A program made the position numbers and the translations under genes. Under the pieces are notes generated by a model, which made no database searches, was not told where the DNA came from, and worked only from the letters and a program-made list of their open reading frames with translations. Below, one piece after another: positions 34,368 to 42,487 of a stretch of DNA of 64,000 bases (the first letter of the stretch is position 1; every line of letters starts with the position of its first letter). The stretch is from positions 6,883 to 70,882 of the forward strand of contig JAQBFG010000068.1 of assembly GCA_032123495.1 (NCBI GenBank). The letters run 5' to 3'. The stretch comes from JAAERC01 sp032123495 (lineage in GTDB: Bacteria > Zixibacteria > MSB-5A5 > GN15 > PGXB01).

Positions 34368-34371
34368 ATAT

Positions 34372-35721
34372 CTATTTGCTGGAAATATTGATCTGCTCCA
34401 TAATATTGAAGGCCCGCATCCGGACTAAACTCTCCGTTTTATAACCTGGTGCATCAATATTTTCTTCGACTATCTTTATAATAGCCAGATTATAACTTCC
34501 CGTCTGACCGCCCAGCGGAGCCAGATCGGCGGCTGTCAGCGTCTCACTTCCATCGTTGGGCGTTTCTTTCCAGACGCCGGTCGAATCGGTTCCATCCAAT
34601 AATGTCAGCCAGATATTTCCATCGCATAAAGAACTTTCCCAGGTAACATTAAATCCGGTAATTGAAACCGTGTTGAATGATTCGGGTGAAACAATGCCAA
34701 GCGTACAAGCCGGGAAAGAAACATTTGTATTAAGATTGGGAACATCGGCATTGCCATAAATATCAATATCAACCTGTCCGCCATTATTAATAAAAGGCAT
34801 TGACCATTCGAAATAACTATAACTTTGAGTGCCGACACTCCAATCAAGTTTAGTATCTCCGACAAAAATCGAATCTGCCTGAAGCGGTTCAATCGGTGCC
34901 GCAAGCGCAGAACCGGTATCAAGACGGGCACGGATTTCTTCCATTAAATGATAACCTGAAGGTGTCAAGCGGACGTCGATTTCAAAAAATGCAAATATAT
35001 TAGCTTCAACAGGATAATCGGTCGTAAACTCCCAAAGTGGACTTTCGATAGTATCAGTATCATAATATGCCTCCACCCGCCAATAGTAATTCGTTGCATA
35101 ATCAAGGGTATCACTTAATAAATTATAATATGGGACATTCAATCCCGAAGCTAAAAGAGACGGATCGGTTGTTGCTCCCAAATATATATTAAAATCATAT
35201 GGTGTAAGATCAGGATTATAAATCTCCCATGCAAAACTCGGATTAATACCTATTCCGACTTCTCCGCTGTCGGGAGTCGGTGAATGAATATGTCCGGCAT
35301 CCCATAATTCAGCGGCGGTTGTAAAGGTTCTGGTTTCCGATTCCGCTGTTGCATACACTTCATAATGATTGTCATACATACCTGCCCCGGCAGAAATATA
35401 CCAACTATAAAGTGTTGATGGTTTCAAGGGTCCGATCTCCAACGTGCTGTCATCTTTTCCTACCGCAAAATCGCTATATAAAGTAAAACCACTTGAATCT
35501 CTCAGTAAATGTATCGATTGATTTTCACGCCTTGTAGTATGAATAAAGAGTGTTTTCCATTTCAAAGTTGTCATTGAAGTATGAATAATTTCACCCTCTT
35601 CCGGCTCTAACAATATGAATTCAATATCGCCGCTGGGACAATTGATACAGCAATCACAACGAATAAAAAGCGCGGATATGAGTATTAAGAATAAAATCAT
35701 AATTTGTAATGACATTTTCAT
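34372..35721 (-). CDS. Secreted or lipid-anchored protein with fibronectin type III-like domains
   Basis: A 449-residue exported protein. The N-terminal hydrophobic stretch SLQIMILFLILISALFIRCDCC contains Cys residues; the first could be lipidated, but the preceding FIR is not a standard lipobox. Two FN3-like repeats follow: about 35-130 (LLEPEEGEIIHTSMTTLKWKT to TLYSWYISAG) and 135-235 (SPTPDSGEVGIGINPSFAWE to TNYYWRVEAYYDTDTIESPL). The second half is beta-rich and unrecognised. GGGAG lies 9 bp before the ATG. FN3 pairs with a NYYWRVEA strand are common in surface proteins of FCB bacteria, where they bind glycans or other proteins. Confidence 0.7.
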   Translation of the reverse strand: MKMSLQIMILFLILISALFIRCDCCINCPSGDIEFILLEPEEGEIIHTSMTTLKWKTLFIHTTRRENQSIHLLRDSSGFTLYSDFAVGKDDSTLEIGPLKPSTLYSWYISAGAGMYDNHYEVYATAESETRTFTTAAELWDAGHIHSPTPDSGEVGIGINPSFAWEIYNPDLTPYDFNIYLGATTDPSLLASGLNVPYYNLLSDTLDYATNYYWRVEAYYDTDTIESPLWEFTTDYPVEANIFAFFEIDVRLTPSGYHLMEEIRARLDTGSALAAPIEPLQADSIFVGDTKLDWSVGTQSYSYFEWSMPFINNGGQVDIDIYGNADVPNLNTNVSFPACTLGIVSPESFNTVSITGFNVTWESSLCDGNIWLTLLDGTDSTGVWKETPNDGSETLTAADLAPLGGQTGSYNLAIIKIVEENIDAPGYKTESLVRMRAFNIMEQINISSK

Positions 35722-35849
35722 TTTTGATTCTCCCAGATATTAAGATAATATTAAGTATAAAATCTCACCATTTAAATAGCAAGAAGTAACATCAACCAAA
35801 ACATAAATTATTATTTGTGGCCGGTATTTAATTTTGATAAATTACCGTT

Positions 35850-37370
35850 ATGACAAAAAAGGTTTTATTTTCGATTTTGGTTTTCCTGATGTTTGTGACC
35901 CTGCTGGAAGTTTCAGCACGATTTTTTGAAACATCGCTGGTAAAATCTTCCGATAACAGTAAAAAAGATCGCGGCTGGCAAACCGAGTTTTTTAGTTCAT
36001 ATTTTGATTGGCACCAATCCGACCCTGACCTGTTATGGCGCTTTTTGCCAAATCTGGCCAATAAACTTATTCAGACCAACTCCGAAGGTATTCTTGGTGG
36101 AGAGATTCCCAAAAAGAAACGGGCAGAAACAATTCGCGTCCTGATACTTGGTGACTCCTCACCGGTTGGACTCGGTCTGGAAACGCGCGATCATGCTTTC
36201 GATTCGATATTAAAATATATGCTCAGGAACGAGTATCTCGGGAAGCGGAATTTCGAAGTTATCAATGGTGCCGTTTCCGGTTATACCAGCGAACAGATAA
36301 GAAAATATCTGGAGATAAAAGGCCGCGAGTTGGAACCTGATATAATAATTCTGTACTGCGGCAATAACGACGCCTCAATCTCCGGATATTACACCGATCG
36401 TGAAATTATGACAAGACAGCTGTTGAAAAAACCGCGCCGCTTCCTTTCAACTTTTGCCTTTTATCGGGTCTTAAGCAATTTTATTGCTTCTTTAAAAGAG
36501 ACAGATGAGCATGCTGATACCGACAAAGAATTACAGGTCAGGGTACCGGCGGAGCAGTACGGCGAAAATCTGTCGGATATCGCTGATTTATGTCATGAAC
36601 TTGATTGCTCGCTTATCATTTTGAAGCCACCGGTCCCGCTTATATGGCCGGCCGGATTGCAGTTTAAGGTTTTCACTCACTTGACCGGTGGTGATGGGGA
36701 ACTGATTTTCCCGGAACAGATGTCAAATATTATAGGGAGAGAGTTATTGTATTGCGTTGACAACACTGAATTTTCGAAAATTTTTGGAACCGGTGATTTT
36801 TTTGCGGAACATGTTCTCGGCTCCGCTTATAATGATTCTATGCCTAATGAACAGGCGATCGAGTATTATTCAAATAAGCTTCTCAAAGATGAAAAAAATC
36901 ATTTGCTGTATAACAACATGGGCGTCTCATTCTGGAAAAGCAGTCAATATTTTGAGGCAAATTACAGTTTTAAAGCTGCCCGCGCCTTGTATCTAAGTGA
37001 ACATAAAAAAGACAGCAGCCTTATAATATCAGCTGCCGGTGTCCCATATCTTTATAATATTGGAGTTAATCTGATATCACAATCGGGCAAAGGTATCGAA
37101 ATTCTAAAAGATTCTTCACAAGCTGCCTTTGCTTATCTTGATTCGGCCCTGCAGTATGATTATTTTTCACTACGGATAAAAAATGCTTACCTGCAACAGA
37201 TAGACCAATTATCCGAATATGAGAATGTAACAGTGATAGATCTTCCGACGATATTCAGAGAGCAGGGCGGCGAAAAACTATTTGTCGATCATTGTCATCC
37301 GACTTTTAAGGGACATTATATTATTGCTGAAGAGATATTAAAAATCTTCAAATCAGAATTTCGATTATAA
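35850..37370 (+). CDS. Membrane-anchored SGNH/GDSL-family hydrolase
   Basis: A 506-residue protein with one N-terminal membrane helix (residues 4-21, VLFSILVFLMFVTLLEVS) and an extracytoplasmic SGNH domain. Block I is RVLILGDSSPVGLGLE with the nucleophile Ser in GDSS (about residue 97). Block II has Gly in INGAVSGYTS, block III is LYCGNNDAS, and the catalytic D-x-x-H is DHCHPTFKGHYI near residue 480. An inserted region (about 330-440) looks like TPR helices (YYSNKLLKDEKNHLLYNNMG). Such enzymes commonly add or remove O-acetyl groups on envelope glycans. No Shine-Dalgarno is evident. It is divergent from the FN3 protein gene. Confidence 0.85.
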   Translation: MTKKVLFSILVFLMFVTLLEVSARFFETSLVKSSDNSKKDRGWQTEFFSSYFDWHQSDPDLLWRFLPNLANKLIQTNSEGILGGEIPKKKRAETIRVLILGDSSPVGLGLETRDHAFDSILKYMLRNEYLGKRNFEVINGAVSGYTSEQIRKYLEIKGRELEPDIIILYCGNNDASISGYYTDREIMTRQLLKKPRRFLSTFAFYRVLSNFIASLKETDEHADTDKELQVRVPAEQYGENLSDIADLCHELDCSLIILKPPVPLIWPAGLQFKVFTHLTGGDGELIFPEQMSNIIGRELLYCVDNTEFSKIFGTGDFFAEHVLGSAYNDSMPNEQAIEYYSNKLLKDEKNHLLYNNMGVSFWKSSQYFEANYSFKAARALYLSEHKKDSSLIISAAGVPYLYNIGVNLISQSGKGIEILKDSSQAAFAYLDSALQYDYFSLRIKNAYLQQIDQLSEYENVTVIDLPTIFREQGGEKLFVDHCHPTFKGHYIIAEEILKIFKSEFRL

Positions 37371-37419
37371 TCAGCAGGTCGAAATCCCACAGGGTTTAGA
37401 TATTTGTAATATATTGGGG

Positions 37420-37441
37420 TAGCCCACCGCTCGCGGTGGGT
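37420..37441. repeat. CCCACC...GGTGGG palindrome (family A)
   Basis: cccaccgc (37423-37430) and gcggtggg (37433-37440) are perfect arms separated by two bases, preceded by ggggtag and followed by tttctta. It lies 52 bp after the SGNH gene and may terminate it. Confidence 0.75.
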
Positions 37442-37510
37442 TTCTTATTGCAAAAAAATCCCTCACGTCATCTTACAACTTTGTACGCGGCAGGTAATCG
37501 CCCACAATAT

Positions 37511-37539
37511 TTGACAAAACTATAGATTTATGCTATATT
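37511..37539 (+). promoter_or_regulatory. Sigma-70 promoter for the PorV-like gene
   Basis: TTGACA (37511-37516) and TATATT (37534-37539) with a 17-bp spacer. The ATG at 37558 would be only about 12 nt from the start site, so the mRNA has a very short leader without a Shine-Dalgarno. Confidence 0.7.
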
Positions 37540-37557
37540 GGCATTGGATTACAGTAT

Positions 37558-38859
37558 ATGATTAAAAAAGCAAAACACTTCATTTGGATTATCTTTGTAA
37601 TAGCGTATTTCTGCGTAAGTCCTTGCCATGCACAACATATTGATTTTCTTAGACTTGTTAATTCCCCCAGAGCGATTGGAATGGGCGAATGTTCAGTAAA
37701 TAATATCGATCAATTGTCGGCGATTTACAATCCGGGTGCATTGGGTTTATTTCATATGCAAAGGCGGTTTGGTATTGTAATCCCAAATAGCACTCAAATA
37801 TTGAAAGAGGCCGACTACGATTTGCATTTAAGATCTTCCAGCTACAGTGCCAGGTTATATGGAATCAATCTAAATAAAAACAAGGTAAATAAATTTGGCA
37901 CCGCTATAAGCCTATCATATTCACATATTAAGCTTAGCTATACCAGTTCAACAGTGCCATATTCGATATATGGCCCATTAAAATATTATTACAATTCACA
38001 TCAATTTACAGTGGCACTTGGTGTGAAATATTATCTTAATTTTGGAATTGGACTAACATTGAAGAAGCAATACTTTGAAGAGAAGCCTTATTCGGATTTC
38101 ATGAAACCAGGCGATGAAAATCAGTTTGACTACGGATTTATACTTGAAGCACCGGTAGGCAAATTAATTAATCATTTTTTTAAATTTGATATTTCACAAA
38201 TTGGCAAAGTTGGTATTGAAATAAATGCATCGTATGCCTTTTTCAAACCCGAAAAGTATAACTCCAGCATGAATTACTTTGGTGACACTACAGATTATGC
38301 TTATTTATTTTCAACTTCCAATAATAATACTAATTTTGATAGAAGCGGATATTCAATAAAAGGAGATATCGAATATGCAAATAATCATCTGTTATCAATT
38401 GCCATAACAGGTGAAATAGAGAATTTTCTGGCTAATCGGAGAATTTATGGACCGCCACCTCATGATTACAACTCCCTTGGCACCGATTATTATTTTTGGG
38501 TTGGAAATGATAAAATCAAAAAAAGAGGATACGAATTAGGATTAGGCAATTTTGTATTTTTTCGCTGGGGTAAATACAAAATTTACACAGGAAATATTTC
38601 GGTTTCAACTGTTGGTCTGGGAATCAATTTATCGGCGATGTTTAAATGGCTAAAACCCAAGGACAAAAATATAAAAGGGAAATTACTTCGCTATCTTTAT
38701 AACAACCTTGATATAAGATTTGATATGGCCAAGTACGATCGGCCCGTGCTATCCCATAATTTTATTTTAAGATTAGGCTATGATCCCATTACTGCTATTG
38801 GGTACTGGTGGAGAGTAAAATCATCTGTTAAGACATTATCACTTAATCTAGCATTTTAG
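37558..38859 (+). CDS. PorV/PorQ-like outer-membrane beta-barrel protein
   Basis: A 433-residue exported protein. After the signal peptide (HFIWIIFVIAYFCVSPCHAQ) comes LVNSPRAIGMGECSVNNIDQ, then LSAIYNPGALGLF. This is the 'AxxMG-x-A..N..A..NPA' type start of PorV/PorQ/UPF0164 barrels, which include the shuttle proteins of the type IX secretion system. Beta strands continue to the C-terminal SLNLAF with terminal Phe. The codons are AT-rich relative to most neighbours. With the T9SS sorting domain protein at 21874 it suggests a type IX-like system in this organism, but the match here is to the N-terminal motif and overall plan only. Confidence 0.65.
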   Translation: MIKKAKHFIWIIFVIAYFCVSPCHAQHIDFLRLVNSPRAIGMGECSVNNIDQLSAIYNPGALGLFHMQRRFGIVIPNSTQILKEADYDLHLRSSSYSARLYGINLNKNKVNKFGTAISLSYSHIKLSYTSSTVPYSIYGPLKYYYNSHQFTVALGVKYYLNFGIGLTLKKQYFEEKPYSDFMKPGDENQFDYGFILEAPVGKLINHFFKFDISQIGKVGIEINASYAFFKPEKYNSSMNYFGDTTDYAYLFSTSNNNTNFDRSGYSIKGDIEYANNHLLSIAITGEIENFLANRRIYGPPPHDYNSLGTDYYFWVGNDKIKKRGYELGLGNFVFFRWGKYKIYTGNISVSTVGLGINLSAMFKWLKPKDKNIKGKLLRYLYNNLDIRFDMAKYDRPVLSHNFILRLGYDPITAIGYWWRVKSSVKTLSLNLAF

Positions 38860-38871
38860 TATAAAAGAATT

Positions 38872-38892
38872 CCCACCCGTTGGGTGGGTTAC
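38872..38892. repeat. CCCACCC...GGGTGGG palindrome (family A)
   Basis: cccaccc (38872-38878) and gggtggg (38882-38888) with a 3-nt loop, followed by ttac. It lies between two convergent genes and may terminate either. Its reverse complement begins gtaaccca, like the element at 48376. Confidence 0.75.
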
Positions 38893-38921
38893 AAATTTTA
38901 CCTACACAACGTCTAATTAAA

Positions 38922-41111
38922 TCATTGCCCGGCAGTAACAATTTGATTTTGGTCGACAAGAAACCGGGGCGGCATTGTTTTTGGATTTCCGGCAAAAAGT
39001 AAGAAACTGATCTCAGTCGGCTCACCTTTTTTCAACAACAAGTTAAACAAATGAATCAACGAAGTTCCCTGATACACCTTTTCAAACCCGCCTTCTGAAA
39101 GTGAGACGGTATTGATCGGACCCTGCCAGACTTCGGCGGTTTTATCAACCATCATCGCAACCGCAAATTTGCGCCAGTCATCCTGCATGATAATACTATG
39201 GTTTTTCGGACGCACCACAGTGGCATCGAGATAACCATCGCCGATTTTTTGCCCGTTAAAAAGAATGTACCTATCGTCGGCATGTCCCGCCTGGAAATTA
39301 AAATTGTTTTCAACCGCAAAACGGACATCGCTGATATCTTCGTTTAAAGCGGTCAGACAATAATTTACCGAAATCGCTTCTGAATCCAAACTGAAATGAT
39401 ACCGCTTATCGATTCTGATCGCTTTGAATATATTGTTCTGCTGAAAATGACCAAAACGGCGCAGATCGATTATTCCGGGCGCACTATCTTTAACATGCTG
39501 ATATGGTTCCAGCACAAAATTACCGCTATCGAAAAATTTCGCTGACAGAAAATTATCTATATTAACATCATTGCCCAAAAAGTGATCAATAAAACAGCGT
39601 CTCAAATACCAATCCTCGGCCAAAATATTTTCCAGTCCTGATTCTTTGGCTTTCATCGAATCATGAATTGAATTTGAACCGTTTTCGTTTTCGATACCAT
39701 CTATGACAGCCGATGACAGTTTTCGATGATACCCCTCTTTCCGTCGATTGAGAATGTCGGTCGGGTTAAAATTGCTTTCAAGACAATTAAGTTCCACCAT
39801 ACTGCCACCGGTGGATGGTTTAATGACCGAAATAAATTTATTGGTCGTTACGGTTATTTCATCAAAACCATCGCAGTCGTAATCGGAAACTTCGGTTTTG
39901 GTATCATCGCGGGGTAATTCACTTATCAGTTTTTCCGCACCGATCAGATTTTCAAAAATAGCCGATCGCAGATGCGGAAGATACAAACCGCCAAAAACAC
40001 CGTGCCAATAAGCGCAGTTGCACTGTCCGGCATAGAGTTGTTCACGGGCTTCATTGATAGTTTCAAAATTATCGGGATTTGTCTTTTCGTATTCTGACAG
40101 TTTTGCTGAAACCGATAGCATTCTTTTGTGCATCAAATTTGATTCGGGATATTTACCTAAAAATCCGCGCCAGTGTCCGCCGCGAACAAAACGACCATAC
40201 TCTGTGATCTTACCGCTGTCTTTCAGCCAATTTTCAAAATCTTCAAATTCAACATAAGCTTTGGGGGGTAATGACCAGTGCAGCATCTCGGCATATGAGG
40301 CCGATTGCAGATAGGCTCGCCCAACCGGCTCGGTTATCGCTGCTTCACCAAGCGGACAAACTTCAAGCCAGTCGTTATTATATTCGAGTGCCGCAAATAA
40401 CTCCTCAAGCCATTTTTCTGTATAACAATGCTGAAAAGTTCCGGGCCAACTGCCGAATTTTTCGCCGTCATCGGCATAGATCGCCATTCCTTCAGGATTA
40501 ATTTCGGCCTGTTTTTTAAGTTCGTTGATAACCTCTTCAATCTTACCGAAAGGAATTAAATAACGAAGTTTTTTCTGTATCGGCAAAAGCTTGATTTGAT
40601 AACCTTCTTCTTCGGTAACAAAAACACCCTTTAAATCTTCATGCTGAAATCCGGCATAAAGAAAATGAGTATCATCGATCGGCAAATATTGGACACCGGA
40701 TTGTTTCAATGTTTTGGGAAGATGCGGCTCCCAGACCCGTTCGGTTAACCATAATCCGGTCGGTTCGACATTAAATTTATTTTTCAGATATTTATTGAGA
40801 AGTTCTATCTGTCCTTTTTTATCACGGTCAGGAATTGAGGGTAAAATCGGCTCATAAAAACCGCCGGTCATCAGCTCAATACGTTTTTGATCAACCAGTT
40901 TTTTCACCATCTGCAGATATTCAGGATGGTTTTCTTCCTGCCAGTTCCAGAGAATCCCTGATTGATGCAGCGACAAACGGATATTTTCATACTGCTGAAG
41001 CAGTTTGATAAACGGCGAATAGGCCTGATTATGTGCTTCTTCAAAAATATGATCAAAATTGCCGACCGGCTGATGATTATGAAGTCCTATTGCTAACCTG
41101 AATTTCCCCAT
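38922..41111 (-). CDS. GH57 glucanotransferase/alpha-amylase-type enzyme
   Basis: A 729-residue glycoside hydrolase family 57 protein. The opening RLAIGLHNHQPVGNFD is the first conserved region. The catalytic nucleophile Glu is in LWLTERVWEPHLPK (about residue 123), and the acid/base Asp in AIYADDGEKFGSWP (about residue 214), at the same numbers as in the archaeal 4-alpha-glucanotransferases. The C-terminal half (from about 400) matches the DUF1925/DUF1926 all-beta domains of that group. It probably remodels maltodextrins or glycogen in the cytoplasm, since no signal peptide is present. AGGAAA lies before the ATG. It follows rsgA by 16 bp on the same strand. Confidence 0.93.
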   Translation of the reverse strand: MGKFRLAIGLHNHQPVGNFDHIFEEAHNQAYSPFIKLLQQYENIRLSLHQSGILWNWQEENHPEYLQMVKKLVDQKRIELMTGGFYEPILPSIPDRDKKGQIELLNKYLKNKFNVEPTGLWLTERVWEPHLPKTLKQSGVQYLPIDDTHFLYAGFQHEDLKGVFVTEEEGYQIKLLPIQKKLRYLIPFGKIEEVINELKKQAEINPEGMAIYADDGEKFGSWPGTFQHCYTEKWLEELFAALEYNNDWLEVCPLGEAAITEPVGRAYLQSASYAEMLHWSLPPKAYVEFEDFENWLKDSGKITEYGRFVRGGHWRGFLGKYPESNLMHKRMLSVSAKLSEYEKTNPDNFETINEAREQLYAGQCNCAYWHGVFGGLYLPHLRSAIFENLIGAEKLISELPRDDTKTEVSDYDCDGFDEITVTTNKFISVIKPSTGGSMVELNCLESNFNPTDILNRRKEGYHRKLSSAVIDGIENENGSNSIHDSMKAKESGLENILAEDWYLRRCFIDHFLGNDVNIDNFLSAKFFDSGNFVLEPYQHVKDSAPGIIDLRRFGHFQQNNIFKAIRIDKRYHFSLDSEAISVNYCLTALNEDISDVRFAVENNFNFQAGHADDRYILFNGQKIGDGYLDATVVRPKNHSIIMQDDWRKFAVAMMVDKTAEVWQGPINTVSLSEGGFEKVYQGTSLIHLFNLLLKKGEPTEISFLLFAGNPKTMPPRFLVDQNQIVTAGQ

Positions 41112-41127
41112 TGTTTTCCTATCGCAA

Positions 41128-42036
41128 TCAGTTAATCTGTTCGAGCGAATTATAAATCGTCACATAGTTTTCGTATCGGAACTTTGGAATCAGACCTTTA
41201 TCAACCGCATCCTTTATAACACAATCAGGTTCGTGAGTATGACTGCAGCCAGTAAAACGACATTGATCCAGATACTCTTCCATCTCTTTATAATAATAAG
41301 GCAGATCTTCCTGTTTAAGTTCCCACAATCTTAATATTTTTATTCCCGGGCTATCAACCACAAAACCGCCTCCGGGAATTTCATACATCTCGATGGCTGA
41401 AGTAGTATGAACCCCCTTATCGCTGTATTTGGAAACCTCTTTGACCTTTATATTTAAACCGGGAACCAGTCTGTTTAAAATTGTCGATTTGCCAACACCG
41501 GAATGTCCGGCAAAAATCGTCCGCTCATCTTTGAGAATTTTCCTCAGTTCGTCAAACGATTCACCGGTTTCGGCTGAGACAAAAATAATCGGAACATCGA
41601 TTTTGCTGTAAGCCTTTTCAAGTTCATCGGCCATTTCGGGGCGACCGAGATCGCTTTTGTTGACAATAACAATCGGTTTCAAATCACCCATTTCGGCGGC
41701 AATAATAAAACGGTCGATCAATCCCGGTTTTAATGGTGGGTTTTGTGATGAAACAATTATTCCGAGTTGGCTGATATTGGCGGCAATAACCTGCCTCTTG
41801 GTATCGCTGGTTTTGGCCGGACGAGCAAACATGGTTCGTCGTTCGGCAACTTTTTCAATAACACCCGACCCATCGGCAGCAATCAGGATTTCGACATCAT
41901 CGCCGACCGCAACCGGCGTAATTTGAGCAGTTCCGTATTTTAACCGCCCCCTGATTTCGCATGGAATATTCCGGCCATTGCTACGAACTGTAAACGACTT
42001 CCCATGTCCACGGATAACAATCCCTTTATCCGTCAT
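41128..42036 (-). CDS. rsgA: Ribosome small-subunit maturation GTPase RsgA
   Basis: A 302-residue circularly permuted GTPase that checks the 30S decoding centre. An OB-fold N-terminus (GHGKSFTVRSNGRNIPCEIRG, read in parts) is followed by G4 VNKSDLG, G1 GHSGVGKSTILNRL, G2/G3 with HTTS and VDSPGIK, and a C-terminal zinc site CRFTGCSHTHEPDC. All family residues are present. It overlaps the upstream 70-aa gene by 11 bp and is followed by the GH57 gene. Confidence 0.96.
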   Translation of the reverse strand: MTDKGIVIRGHGKSFTVRSNGRNIPCEIRGRLKYGTAQITPVAVGDDVEILIAADGSGVIEKVAERRTMFARPAKTSDTKRQVIAANISQLGIIVSSQNPPLKPGLIDRFIIAAEMGDLKPIVIVNKSDLGRPEMADELEKAYSKIDVPIIFVSAETGESFDELRKILKDERTIFAGHSGVGKSTILNRLVPGLNIKVKEVSKYSDKGVHTTSAIEMYEIPGGGFVVDSPGIKILRLWELKQEDLPYYYKEMEEYLDQCRFTGCSHTHEPDCVIKDAVDKGLIPKFRYENYVTIYNSLEQIN

Positions 42037-42238
42037 CTAAATCGTACTCATCCTCCACAAGAAATTCCTGCCAATCAATGCGATTTTTCTTCTTTTCTTT
42101 TCTGATCCGGCGAGAGTTTTCCTCATCATAATCCGACAGGCGGCTTTTTTTACTTTTACCGGACCAGCTATTAGCCTGACGTTTGCGTGTTTTATCCCAC
42201 GCCTTTTTTGATCTTTTTTGTGTTTCTTCTTGTTCCAT
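42026..42238 (-). CDS. Small highly charged protein coupled to rsgA
   Basis: A 70-residue protein that I do not recognise. The N-terminal two thirds are very basic (KRSKKAWDKTRKRQANSW, then RRIRKEKKKNR) and the end is acidic (EEFL-like region and EDEYDLDDG). No domain is visible; it looks unstructured and nucleic-acid binding. The ATG at 42238 is preferred to a TTG at 42262. It ends 11 bp inside rsgA, so translation is coupled. The tight linkage and charge pattern suggest a ribosome-associated or assembly role, which is inference from position only. Confidence 0.65.
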   Translation of the reverse strand: MEQEETQKRSKKAWDKTRKRQANSWSGKSKKSRLSDYDEENSRRIRKEKKKNRIDWQEFLVEDEYDLDDG

Positions 42239-42487
42239 AAATATACTTTTGAAATTATTCAACCATAGATATTTAATATATCGGTATCTGTCTTTTCAAT
42301 TTTAGTAAAATATTCTGCCAATTATTCAAATATTAAGTCTGTAATCAAATAAGCCTTATTTATATTATAAACAAATATAATATAAAAACGGTTCCAACAC
42401 AATAATATTTTATATTGTTGATGATATCATATTGAAACTTTATATTAGTTTACCAATAAAATAGAAAAACAAAAGGTGAAATAAATA

